Origin: Nannocystis sp. RBIL2
GTDB lineage: Bacteria > Myxococcota_A > Polyangia > Nannocystales > Nannocystaceae
DNA length: 64,000 nucleotides
Direction: 5' to 3'
Assembly (NCBI RefSeq): GCF_026626745.1
Contig: NZ_JAPNJW010000001.1
Span: 62,001 to 126,000 of the forward strand
Shown: positions 19,861 through 27,247 of the stretch, in pieces
How the letters are laid out: each line of letters begins with the position of its first letter
How positions within the stretch are numbered: the stretch's first letter is position 1
The notes under the pieces: model-generated
Database searches by the model: none
What the model was told of the DNA's origin: nothing
What the model saw: only the letters and a program-made list of their open reading frames with translations
Made by a program: the position numbers and the translations under genes

Positions 19861-21122
19861 CCGCGCCGACGATCGCCACCCCGTCCCAGCCCCCGTCGCG
19901 GATCCGCGTCGGCGCGTGGTTGACGCTCGCGTCCGGGCTGGTCGGCCTGGCCGTCAGCGTCTGGCTGGTGCGGCTCAAGTTCGGCGCCGACCACCTGTGC
20001 GACGCCAGCGGCTGCCCCGGCGGCGACGACGGCCCGGCCTGCGCCGAGGCGCTGGCCAGCGGCTGGTCGCAGCTGCTCGGGCTCCCGCTCGGCGTATGGT
20101 CGATCGGACATGTCGTGACGACCATGTTCCTGGCGGCCGCGCTGCTGCGCCGGCGCGGGCCGCTGGCCGAGGTCGCCGCGGCCGCGCTGCTGGGCCTCGG
20201 CGCGCTCGGGGTCGCGGTGTCGCTCGCCCTCGGGCTCTACGCCTTCACCCAGTTCGCGCACATGTGCCCGTTCTGCGTGGCGCTGTACGCCACCTTGACC
20301 GTCGCGTGCGTCGGCGCCCTGCTGGTCCGCGGCGCAGCGCCGACCTGCCCCGAAGGACAGGCGCGAGTCGGCGCCGCGCGGGCCGTGCTGATCTGGGCGC
20401 TCGCCACCGGCGGGACCGCCCTCGCCTATCAGCTCGCCGCGCGCTCGGTGACCTGCCCGCCGCCGCCGCCCGATCCGCCGCCCGTCACTCTCGCGGCCAC
20501 CGTCGACGCCCCGCGCACCGCGGTGATGCTGTTCGTCGACCCGACCTGCCCGCTGTGCCGCCGCGAGCTCCATTACCTGCAGCAGTCGCTGCCGCGCCTG
20601 CGCGCGCACGGGGCCGAGCTGTGGGTCTACATGTTCCCGCGGGCCAACTGCGACGAGCGCTACTTGCCGTCGCACGAGTTCGTCGACGGCGACGGCAAGC
20701 CGCAGACCCACGGCGAGGCGCGCAGCAACAACGCCTGCCTCGGCGCGCTGGCGGCCCTGTGCGCCGAGCGCCTGGCCCCCGGCCGCGGCCTCGACGCCCT
20801 GGCCGCGCTGTTCGACCTGCAGGACACCGAGGCGCCGCGATTCACCACCGACAAGGTCGAGCAGGCGCTCGCCGAGGTGGCCGACGTGCTCGGCCCCGGC
20901 GGCAAGCTGCGCACCTGCGTCGACGGCGAGGAGGCCTCGGCGGCGCTGGCGGCCCAGCAGCGCTACCTGCTGGCGTGGGTGAAGGCCCGCGGCGGCCGGG
21001 TCGGCGTGCCGCAGGCGTTCGTGGTGCCGATCGTCGATGGCGAGCTGCACCTCGACCAGGCCATGCCGGCCACCAGCGCGGGCAAGATCCTCAAGCTCGT
21101 CGAGACCCCCGGCGCGAAGTGA
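19857..21122 (+). CDS. VKOR-DsbA fusion: vitamin K epoxide reductase-type disulfide-forming enzyme
   Basis: GTG at 19857 (overlapping the kinase stop) gives 421 residues. Residues ~15-180 form a four-to-five-helix VKOR domain, with an exposed Cys pair in the HLCDASGC loop and the quinone-proximal CPFC at 137-140. A thioredoxin/DsbA-like domain follows, with CPLC at 231-234 after VMLFVDPT. VKOR proteins re-oxidise a thioredoxin partner using quinone to make disulfides in exported proteins. Here the two are fused as in other bacterial homologues. The C-terminal VPQAFVVPIVDGEL carries the cis-Pro-type loop. An embedded phased-repeat pair lies at 20344/20358. Confidence 0.9.
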   Translation: MTAPTIATPSQPPSRIRVGAWLTLASGLVGLAVSVWLVRLKFGADHLCDASGCPGGDDGPACAEALASGWSQLLGLPLGVWSIGHVVTTMFLAAALLRRRGPLAEVAAAALLGLGALGVAVSLALGLYAFTQFAHMCPFCVALYATLTVACVGALLVRGAAPTCPEGQARVGAARAVLIWALATGGTALAYQLAARSVTCPPPPPDPPPVTLAATVDAPRTAVMLFVDPTCPLCRRELHYLQQSLPRLRAHGAELWVYMFPRANCDERYLPSHEFVDGDGKPQTHGEARSNNACLGALAALCAERLAPGRGLDALAALFDLQDTEAPRFTTDKVEQALAEVADVLGPGGKLRTCVDGEEASAALAAQQRYLLAWVKARGGRVGVPQAFVVPIVDGELHLDQAMPATSAGKILKLVETPGAK

Positions 21123-21129
21123 TGGACTG

Positions 21130-22140
21130 ATGGCGATCGATCGGATCACCGTGACCTTGATCGCCCTGACGGCCGGCGTCTGGGCGATGGTGTTGTTCGT
21201 GGCCTGGGCCGTGGTCTCGCTGCCGACCACGGCCGTCGAGGCCAGCGACGTCCACCAATGCGACCCACGCCGCCCCGACGAGGAGCAGTGTCCCGACGAT
21301 CAGTGGTGCGTCCACGGCGAGTGCACGCCGCACGAGGAGCCCCAGGTCGCGCAGCGCGGCGAGCAGTGCCGCGACTGCCCGTGCGACGTCGGCCTGCGCT
21401 GCGGCGCCGACCTGCGTTGCCGCCCGAGCAACGAGCCCGAGGCCCCGGCGCCGACCTGCGGCGATCCTGCGGTCGAGGCGGCCGTCTCGCAGCTGACGCA
21501 AGCCTGCCTGAAGCGGCGCACCAGCGTGCAGGACCGCGTCGAGGGCGGCGAGGGCTGCAGCGCCGACGAGTGGCGGGCCCTGCTCGCCGACGACGACCAG
21601 ATGAACGCGCTGCTGGGCGCCTTCCCCGACCGGCTCGCCGTCTACTTCCCCACGAACGAGCCCCTCGCGCGCCAGCCCTGGCCCGCTCAGGCCGCGCGCC
21701 CCTACATCGTCGGCGAGCTCGCGCGCCACGCCAAGGCCCTGCGCGAGGCCAAGATACTGTTCGTCATCGGCCGCTCGAGCCCCGACGGCAAGCCCGCCGA
21801 CGATCACGCGCTGGCCCTGCGGCGGATCAACGCGGTCGAGCGGCTCATCGACCAGGCGCTCGGCCGCGACAAGCCGAGCGAGCGCGGCCAGGGCCCGATG
21901 CTGATCGGCTGGGGCGCCCCGAGCGATCGGCCCGTCGCGCTCAAGCAGTTCGTGGACAATTACGCCGGCACCCAGACGCCTATCGCCGTCAGCCGCGCCG
22001 AGAGCGAGCGCCTCGCCGCCGGGTTCGCAGCCGTCCGCGCCGGCCAGGAGCCCAAGGAGAGCCGCACGCTCCAGCGCGACGTCAACCGCGTGGTCCTGGT
22101 GATCCCCGTCCCCTGCGCCGGCACCAAGGAGACGCGGTGA
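21130..22140 (+). CDS. Membrane-anchored Cys-rich protein with OmpA-like C-terminal region
   Basis: ATG at 21130, 7 bp after the VKOR stop, gives 336 residues. One transmembrane helix (about 6-33) is followed by a Cys-rich segment (CDPRRPDEEQCPDDQWCVHGEC, then CRDCPCDVGLRC), apparently three to four small disulfide-bonded knots. The C-terminal half (about 185-330) has the pattern of an OmpA-like peptidoglycan-binding domain, with ILFVIGRSSPDG and LRRINAVERLIDQAL. That assignment is tentative. A heavy load of exported cysteines next to a VKOR-DsbA enzyme makes it a likely oxidation substrate. Its stop overlaps the next start (GTGA at 22137). Confidence 0.75.
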   Translation: MAIDRITVTLIALTAGVWAMVLFVAWAVVSLPTTAVEASDVHQCDPRRPDEEQCPDDQWCVHGECTPHEEPQVAQRGEQCRDCPCDVGLRCGADLRCRPSNEPEAPAPTCGDPAVEAAVSQLTQACLKRRTSVQDRVEGGEGCSADEWRALLADDDQMNALLGAFPDRLAVYFPTNEPLARQPWPAQAARPYIVGELARHAKALREAKILFVIGRSSPDGKPADDHALALRRINAVERLIDQALGRDKPSERGQGPMLIGWGAPSDRPVALKQFVDNYAGTQTPIAVSRAESERLAAGFAAVRAGQEPKESRTLQRDVNRVVLVIPVPCAGTKETR

Positions 22141-22298
22141 AACCCACCACCGCCCGACGCCTGCTGCTCGCCGGCACCCTGGCCACGACCGTCGCGGTGG
22201 CCGCGGCAGCCGCCGCCATCTGGCACTTCCTACAGGTGCAAAGGGACATGTCCCAAGCGCAAGCAGCCTGCGCCTGCTGCGAGGAGCCAGCGCCGTGA
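22137..22298 (+). CDS. Small single-helix membrane protein with CACC motif
   Basis: GTG at 22137 overlaps the upstream stop, giving 53 residues. An N-terminal KPTTARR is followed by one hydrophobic helix (LLLAGTLATTVAVAAAAAAIW) and a short tail ending QAACACCEEPAP. Three closely spaced cysteines at the exported C-terminus fit the redox theme of the operon. A phased repeat pair (CAGG 22233, CATG 22247) forms part of the coding sequence (QRDMSQAQ). Codon use is GC-rich and coding-like, unlike the stretch that follows. Confidence 0.6.
   Translation: MKPTTARRLLLAGTLATTVAVAAAAAAIWHFLQVQRDMSQAQAACACCEEPAP
22233..22254. repeat. Phased repeat pair inside the small Cys protein gene
   Basis: CAGG at 22233 and CATG at 22247 are 14 bp apart. 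The second lies in the perfect palindrome GGGACATGTCCC (22243-22254). Confidence 0.7.
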
Positions 22299-22630
22299 GC
22301 GCGGCGATGAGGTTGCACCTGGCTCTTCACACATGTGCGAAGAGCCAGAGAAAAGCGAGTGTTCAGGGCGATCGGCCAAACCTGGCGCTTTACCCCGGTC
22401 CGATCGGCCCGATCGAAAGCACGGGACATTCGCGCCCGCTACGAGCACCGGGCGCTCGCAGGTGGGCGGTCATCGGAACGATACGAGCCTTCCGTACAGG
22501 ATCGAGCGAGCAGGTCGCTCGCATCGGGCGAGGACACGCGCTCGCTTCTTTTCCCGATGTTTCGCACCGGTCCCCCGGACCATGCCGCTCGCTCGGAGCG
22601 ACGGTCCGCGATCCGGAGCGCGCGCCGTGA
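22290..22630. other. 323-bp structured insertion flanked by 9-bp direct repeats
   Basis: GCGCCGTGA occurs at 22290-22298 and 22622-22630. Joining the two copies would restore an ordinary GTGA stop/start overlap between the small Cys protein and the thioredoxin-like gene. The intervening sequence lacks the third-position GC bias of its neighbours. It contains several stems: 22319-22348; CGATCGG 22369-22375 with CCGATCG 22400-22406; and GGTCC/GGACC and CGCTC/GAGCG near the right end. An open frame spans it exactly (22295-22630), but its codon use is not that of a gene here. No terminal inverted repeats or transposase are seen. Confidence 0.5.
22319..22348. repeat. 30-bp imperfect palindrome
   Basis: CTGGCTCTTC (22319-22328) and GAAGAGCCAG (22339-22348) are perfect inverted repeats around an inner CACATGTG palindrome; only one A/C pair breaks the full symmetry. 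No T-run follows, so it is not a standard terminator. It could be a protein-binding site or an RNA stem. Confidence 0.8.
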
Positions 22631-23144
22631 AGACCACGCCCCTGCCCCCGCCCGAGCCCGAGGCTCCCCGCGCGTGGATCTGGGCTGCCTTCGCGCTCCT
22701 GGCCTCGGTCGCAGTGCTGTCCGGCCTGACGTTGGTGCTCACCTGGCGTCTCGCCGCGCAGATCGCGGCGCTGGACGAGCTGCGTGAGCGCGCCGCCTCG
22801 TGTCGCCCGTCGCAGTCGTCGACGTCTTCGGCGCCGCGCGTCGAGGTGGAGGTGGCCCCGCCGCCCCCGAGTGCTGCGCTCGGCTCTGGCACCTACGTGG
22901 CCGCCGGCGTCGACGTCGCCCCCCTCATGCGCCTGCGGCTCGAACGTGTGCGCAACGGCGCCCCCGCAGGCACGGTGCGGCTCGGCGCCGCCGAGGTGCT
23001 GTCACCGCGAGCCGTGCACGTGCTCAGCCTGTGGGCCCCCTGGTGCGTCGCCTGCAAGGAGGTCCTGCCCGACCTGCGCGAGTTGTTCGCTCGCCGCGGC
23101 AGCAGCTGGGGCGACGCCGTCCGCTTCCTGCCGGTCCAGGTGCT
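22627..23144 (+). pseudogene. Thioredoxin-like membrane protein truncated by an IS
   Basis: GTG at 22627 begins MKTTPLPPPEPEAPRAW, then one membrane helix (about 15-42), a Ser/Pro linker and a thioredoxin-fold start (VHVLSLWAPWCVACKEVLPD) with the redox pair Cys140-Val-Ala-Cys143. After RFLPVQ, at about residue 172, the frame enters the left end of the IS and stops at 23199. Roughly 60-80 residues of a TlpA-like domain, including the cis-Pro loop, are missing, so activity is doubtful. It was probably the last member of the kinase/VKOR redox operon. Confidence 0.8.
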
Positions 23145-23224
23145 TGTATTGGCTCAGCGTGAACGGGACAGAGGGTGGGTTGACGAACGGAGACGCTGAG
23201 GGTGAAGTGGAGGGTCGAGAGAAG

Positions 23225-24190
23225 TTACGCGGCGGTGCCGAGGTGGTCCAATTCTCGGCGCTTGCGTCGGAGCTCTCGGGCTGCCTCTAGCTTGCGATCG
23301 CGGCCGGCCCAGATCTCGGTCTCGCGTCCGAGGAGTTTGTCGCGCGGGCTGACGTAGCCGATCGCGCTGTGAAGGCGGTGGTTGTTGTAGTGGTCGATGC
23401 GGGTGGCGATGGTGGCGTGGGCGCCGTCGGGCGTGACGGCGTGGATGGTGTTCTTGTCGAGGGTCCGGTGATACCGCTCGATCTTGCCGTTGGCCTGCGG
23501 GTAGTTCACCGAGGTCCGGACGTGGGTCAGGCCGGCGAGGTCGATGAAGCGGCGGAAGTCGCCGGCGATGAACTGCGAGCCGTTATCGGAGATGACCCGC
23601 GGGTGAGCGCCAGGGTGGGCCTCGAGGGCACGCTGGAGGATGAGCTCGACGTCGGCCTCGGTCATGCGATCGAGGAACTCCCAGTGCACGACGTATCGGC
23701 TGTAGCCGTCGAGGACGGAGCACAGGTAGTAGTAGACGCGGGCGATGGTGATGACGGCGATGTCGATGTGCCAGTGCACGTGCGGGCCGAGGGGCTGGAC
23801 GAAGCCGGTGCCCTTCTTGCTCGGCTTCGGTCGATGACGATCGAGGCGACCGGCCGCCCGCAGGACGCGGTAGGCGGTCGCAGGGCTGACGGCGACGACG
23901 TCGTCGTCGAGCATCATGAAGGTCAGCCGGCGGTAGCCCTCGAGCGGGTGCGCATCGAAGTAGTCGACAATCGCCTGGCGCTCCCACGGCTCGATCCAGT
24001 GGTCGCGCGGGGTCTTGCCGTTGTGCTCGTTGAGCTTGCCGTATCGCCGGCGCCACTCGTAGAACTTGGCGCGGGCGATGCCCAGCCACCCCACAAACTT
24101 CACGAGCGGCACCTCTGTCTTTTCGGACAGCCGATGCACGAAGTCGACGACCTGGTCGCGCTCGTCGTGGGGAACCCAGCGGTCCGTCAG
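23225..24190 (-). CDS. IS3-family transposase OrfB (DDE integrase domain)
   Basis: The catalytic frame opens well upstream of its GTG at 24139. It reads in from the -1 frame of orfA (ICWGALTDRWVPHDE...), so the OrfAB fusion is the probable transposase. The DDE residues lie in WHIDIAVITI, VISDNGSQFIA and ANGKIERYHRTLD, with a YNNHRLHSAIGYVSPRDK C-terminal block typical of IS3 integrases. An HTH_21-like segment (EGYRRLTFMMLDDD) precedes the core. It stops with TAA at 23225-23227. All motifs are intact, so the copy could still be active. Confidence 0.92.
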   Translation of the reverse strand: MTDRWVPHDERDQVVDFVHRLSEKTEVPLVKFVGWLGIARAKFYEWRRRYGKLNEHNGKTPRDHWIEPWERQAIVDYFDAHPLEGYRRLTFMMLDDDVVAVSPATAYRVLRAAGRLDRHRPKPSKKGTGFVQPLGPHVHWHIDIAVITIARVYYYLCSVLDGYSRYVVHWEFLDRMTEADVELILQRALEAHPGAHPRVISDNGSQFIAGDFRRFIDLAGLTHVRTSVNYPQANGKIERYHRTLDKNTIHAVTPDGAHATIATRIDHYNNHRLHSAIGYVSPRDKLLGRETEIWAGRDRKLEAARELRRKRRELDHLGTAA

Positions 24191-24510
24191 GGCTCCCCAA
24201 CAGATTTTTTTGTGCGGACGAGCTCCTCGGTCACCTCGGCGATCACCTCGTCCTTGCGGGCCAGACGGGCCCTTAGCCGCTCGTTCTCCGCGAGCAGCTC
24301 CTGCTCCCGGCTGGTCTCGACGCGCTTGCGAGATTCCCCGAAGGCCGCCGCGCCGTGCTCGAACAGGTGGCGCTGCCAGCCGTAGAAGACGCTCGGCTGC
24401 AGCTCGGCGCCCTCGCAGACCTCCGACACCGGCACCTTCTCGAGGTGGTGTCGACGCAGCAGGTTGATTTTCTGGTCAGGGGTGTGGTGACGACGTGTCT
24501 TCTTGCTCAT
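24187..24510 (-). CDS. IS3-family transposase OrfA (helix-turn-helix)
   Basis: This 107-residue product starts MSKKTRRHHTPDQKINLLRR and carries a helix-turn-helix (VPVSEVCEGAELQPSVFYGWQ). It is followed by a leucine-zipper-like coil (ELLAENERLRARLARKDEVIAE), as in IS3 OrfA proteins that bind the terminal repeats. It ends shortly after an A7 run, where a -1 shift joins it to OrfB. Confidence 0.9.
   Translation of the reverse strand: MSKKTRRHHTPDQKINLLRRHHLEKVPVSEVCEGAELQPSVFYGWQRHLFEHGAAAFGESRKRVETSREQELLAENERLRARLARKDEVIAEVTEELVRTKKSVGEP
24205..24211 (-). promoter_or_regulatory. A7 slippery site for programmed -1 frameshifting
   Basis: On the minus strand the run is ACA AAA AAA in the orfA frame, matching A-AAA-AAA. 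A -1 slip continues ATC TGT TGG and stays open, in register, into OrfB at 24139. This is the usual way IS3 elements make OrfAB. Confidence 0.85.
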
Positions 24511-24577
24511 GGGCGGTCCTTGCCCCGGCTCCTTCTACCAGGCCGGGGCGTGTCCCATTCCAGCTGAGCCAAAACAC

Positions 24578-25551
24578 ACCGTCCACCCGATCTTTCGCTC
24601 GCGCGGCGTCGGGGCCAGCGCCAACAGCCCGCCGACCACCGCTCCCGCACCAGCGCCGAGGACCCCAGCGCCCGCCGTGCGCAGGTTGCCCGCGCCGGCT
24701 AGCGCGTCGCGGCACGCCTCGATCGGATACACCGGGCTGCCGGAGACGCACTGATCGATCGGCGTGTCCAGCCGCGACGACCACCGACCTTGACCGCCGC
24801 CGACGAGGCCCGCGCCCACCACCACCCCGACCGCGCCCGCCGCTCCCCAACCCAGCGCGAAGCGACGCAGGGCCCGAGCGTCGGGCCGCGCGCGGAGCTC
24901 GAGCACCTGCGGCGCCGTCGGGGTCGACGCCTCGACGCGAACCTCCAGCGTGAGCGGCTCGAACCGCGGGTCATCCACGCTGACGCGCCACGCGCCGGGA
25001 TCGAGCGCCAGCGCCGTCCGATCGCCGGGGCCGATCGTCTTGCTGATGTCGGGGCGCAAGTCGGACGCGAACGCCGACACCGTACCGAACGTCACCGTGA
25101 GCGGCGCCGTCAGCGGCCGGGCCGACCGCAGTACCAGCGTCACCGCCACCGTCTTGCCGCGGGCGATCTTCTCGAGGTTGGCCGCCTCGCCGCGTTGCGC
25201 CGGCGTCAAGGTCGGCAGCGCCAACAACGACTCGAGGTGGGCCACCGCGTGCGCGTAGTGGCGGAGCGCGAAGCGCGAGGCTGCCGCATTGAACAGGTCC
25301 GAAGCGCCATGTCCTTCGCGCCAGAGCGCCTCGTACTCGAGCGCCGCCTCGGCGAAGCGACCGTGCTCGAACGCGGCCTGGGCGCGAGCACGGCGCTCTT
25401 CGGCGCTCGTCGGCGCGTTCGGACCGGCGGCCGGCGACGTGGAGGGACGCGCTTCGGCGCTCGTCGGCGCGTTCGGACCGGCCGCCGGCGACGCGGGGGT
25501 CGGAGCGGCAGGCGCCAGGAGCAGGAGAGCGGCCACGAGGACGCAGACCAT
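24578..25551 (-). pseudogene. Signal-peptide protein with tetratricopeptide-like and membrane regions, 3' end lost to the IS
   Basis: ATG at 25551 gives a signal sequence (MVCVLVAALLLLAPAAPTPA), then a 17-residue duplicated segment (AAGPNAPTSAE appears twice). A tetratricopeptide-like stretch follows (AQAAFEHGRFAEAALEYEALW, FALRHYAHAVAHLESLLAL), then a beta-rich PEGA-like domain (DPGAWRVSVDDPRFEPLTLEV). A helical hairpin comes next near residues 220-250, with a second Gly/Ala-rich one near 295-320. After RERKIGWTV the frame runs into the right end of the IS (CFGSAGMGH... is IS-derived). In similar myxobacterial proteins a final hydrophobic segment follows, so about 20-40 residues are probably missing. 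Confidence 0.7.
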
Positions 25552-25592
25552 GGCCAGCGAGTCTACGGAAAACTGCCGACCAAGGCGAGCAC

Positions 25593-25627
25593 CCAACTAC
25601 AGTTGGCCCCCCCAACTGGCGTTGGGG
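25593..25627. promoter_or_regulatory. Iterated CCAACT/AGTTGG palindromes ahead of the lipoprotein array
   Basis: CCAACT (25593-25598) and AGTTGG (25601-25606) form a palindrome with a 2-bp centre. CCAACT (25612-25617) is followed by GTTGG, extending the pattern. The cluster sits between divergent starts at 25551 and 25685, where operators are expected. The factor is unknown. Confidence 0.55.
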
Positions 25628-25684
25628 GCTCGCTCGGCGGCCTGCGCCGTTGATCGCCGCAGATCGGTGGCCTAAGATCCGGCG

Positions 25685-27247
25685 ATGGCGCGCAAGCACT
25701 TCCTGTTCGCTTTCTCGCTCGGCCTCGGCGGCCTGAGCTGCCTCCGCGGCGAGTTTCCGGCGGCCGACGATCCGCACTGGCAGTGCAACAAGAACTTCGT
25801 CTGCGACCCCGACGAGAACCAGGTCGCCTGCCCCGACGACTGCGTCTGGAGCGAGGCCACCGCCGAGGGACCCCGCGCCGACGTGTGCGACGCCCAGGAG
25901 AACTGGACCTTCGTCTCCGCCTGCCGCGAGACCTGCGGCAACGGCCAGCAGGACGACGGCGAGACCCTCGACACCTGCCCCCGCGACTTCCCCGGCCCCG
26001 GCTGCGGTGACGGCACCTGCGCCCCCGCCGAGGACCCCACCCGTTGCCCCACCGACTGCCACCCCGGCAGCTGCGGCGACAGCGTCTGCGCCATCCACGA
26101 GAACCCCGCCGTCTGCAGCCAGGACTGCAGCGAGACCTGCGGCGACTCCGTCTGCCAGGCCGGCGAGGAGCTCGCCTGCGTCCGCGACTGTCCCCCCTGC
26201 GACGACGACTCCTGCGTCTGCGGCGACATGGTCTGCGGCCAGGGCGAATCCATGACCACCTGCCCCCAGGACTGCACCCAGCCCACCTGCGGCAACGCCG
26301 TCCAGGAACAAGGCGAACCCTGCGACGACGGCAACGACGTCAACGCCGACGCCTGCACCAACGCCTGCAAGCTCGCCACCTGCGGCGACGGCTTCGTCTG
26401 GACCGGCAAGGAAGAGTGCGACGACGGCGAGAACAACGGCCCGCTGAACACCTGCAACGCCGACTGCGAGCTCAGCCAGTGCGGCGACGGCCAGGTCGGC
26501 CCCGGCGAGACCTGCGACGACGCCAACGACGACGACACCGACGACTGCGCCGCCTGCCAGATGGCCGCCTGCGGCGACGGCCACACTTGGGCTGGCGAGG
26601 AGCTCTGCGACGACGGCAACCCAATCGACACCGACGACTGCACCAACGCCTGTGAGCCCGCCACCTGCGGCGACAGCATCGTCCACCAGGACGACGAGGA
26701 GTGCGACGACGCCAACCAAATCGACACCGACGCCTGCAACAACGATTGCCTCAGACCCCGCCGCATCATCTTCGTCACCAGCACAAAGTTCCCGGGCAAC
26801 CTCGGCCTCATCGACCAAATCGACGACAAGTGCCAGACCGCCGCCAACGCTATCCCCGGCGTCAATAAGGCGGACTTCAAGGCATGGATATCAACAGCAT
26901 CTACTTGGCCCGCAATGAGGATGGATACGAGCTACGGGGGCAAGTACGTCCTCATCGATGGCACCCCGGTCGCCGAAAACGGCTGGCCCGACCTCACCGA
27001 TGGCTTGCTCATGCACCCGATCGATCAAACGGAAACGGGGGAGCCCGTGAATGCTGCACTGTGGTCGAACACGAAGGCAGACGGGACCAGCGCGGGCACC
27101 GTGCGTTGCGAGAATTGGATGAATGATACCCCGGACGTGTTCGGAGTCTTCGGGAGAACCAACGCGACGGATGCGTCATGGACCCACGCAATGGGGGAAT
27201 CCCCGTGCGACGCCCTTCGCAACCTTTACTGTATCGAGGATCCATGA
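25685..27247 (+). CDS. Array lipoprotein 1: Cys-rich DUF4215-type stalk with DUF1554-type head
   Basis: A 520-residue protein with lipobox LSC (Cys19). Residues ~25-200 contain spaced Cys modules (CGDSVCA..ENPAVCSQDC). Residues ~200-355 hold DUF4215-type repeats of the form CGDG..GEECDDGN..DTDACTNAC. From about 358, IIFVTSTKFPGNLG to NLYCIEDP matches the DUF1554 (lectin/endostatin-like) domain: FKAWIST, WPAMRMDTSYGGKYVL, GTPVAENGWPDLTDG, WTHAMG. Many disulfides imply an exported rigid stalk. The stop overlaps the next start (ATGA, 27244-27247). Codon use in the head is less GC-rich than in the stalk. Confidence 0.88.
   Translation: MARKHFLFAFSLGLGGLSCLRGEFPAADDPHWQCNKNFVCDPDENQVACPDDCVWSEATAEGPRADVCDAQENWTFVSACRETCGNGQQDDGETLDTCPRDFPGPGCGDGTCAPAEDPTRCPTDCHPGSCGDSVCAIHENPAVCSQDCSETCGDSVCQAGEELACVRDCPPCDDDSCVCGDMVCGQGESMTTCPQDCTQPTCGNAVQEQGEPCDDGNDVNADACTNACKLATCGDGFVWTGKEECDDGENNGPLNTCNADCELSQCGDGQVGPGETCDDANDDDTDDCAACQMAACGDGHTWAGEELCDDGNPIDTDDCTNACEPATCGDSIVHQDDEECDDANQIDTDACNNDCLRPRRIIFVTSTKFPGNLGLIDQIDDKCQTAANAIPGVNKADFKAWISTASTWPAMRMDTSYGGKYVLIDGTPVAENGWPDLTDGLLMHPIDQTETGEPVNAALWSNTKADGTSAGTVRCENWMNDTPDVFGVFGRTNATDASWTHAMGESPCDALRNLYCIEDP

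Larger units (their letters stand above)
23145..24577 (-). mobile_element. IS3-family insertion sequence, 1,433 bp
   Basis: Imperfect terminal inverted repeats begin TGTATTGGCTCAGC at 23145 and, read inward from 24577, TGTTTTGGCTCAGC; 22 of the first 27 positions match. Inside are orfA and orfB on the minus strand with an A7 frameshift site between them, the standard IS3 plan. The bases flanking each end (GCT and CAC) do not form a target duplication. Both neighbouring genes, which converge on the element, lose their 3' ends at its borders, suggesting a deletion at the time of or after insertion. Confidence 0.9.

Noticed and set aside
22295..22630. A 111-residue gene exactly filling the insertion with GTGA overlaps at both ends
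   Set aside because: The overlaps are explained by the 9-bp duplicated junction; codon use is not coding-like and the stems span the frame. Kept as a structured insertion instead.
27178..27243. Upstream ATG at 27178 (and 28761) as starts of array genes 2 and 3
   Set aside because: These lie inside the preceding gene's head domain; the ATGs at 27244 and 28827 give normal lipoprotein signals and ATGA overlaps.
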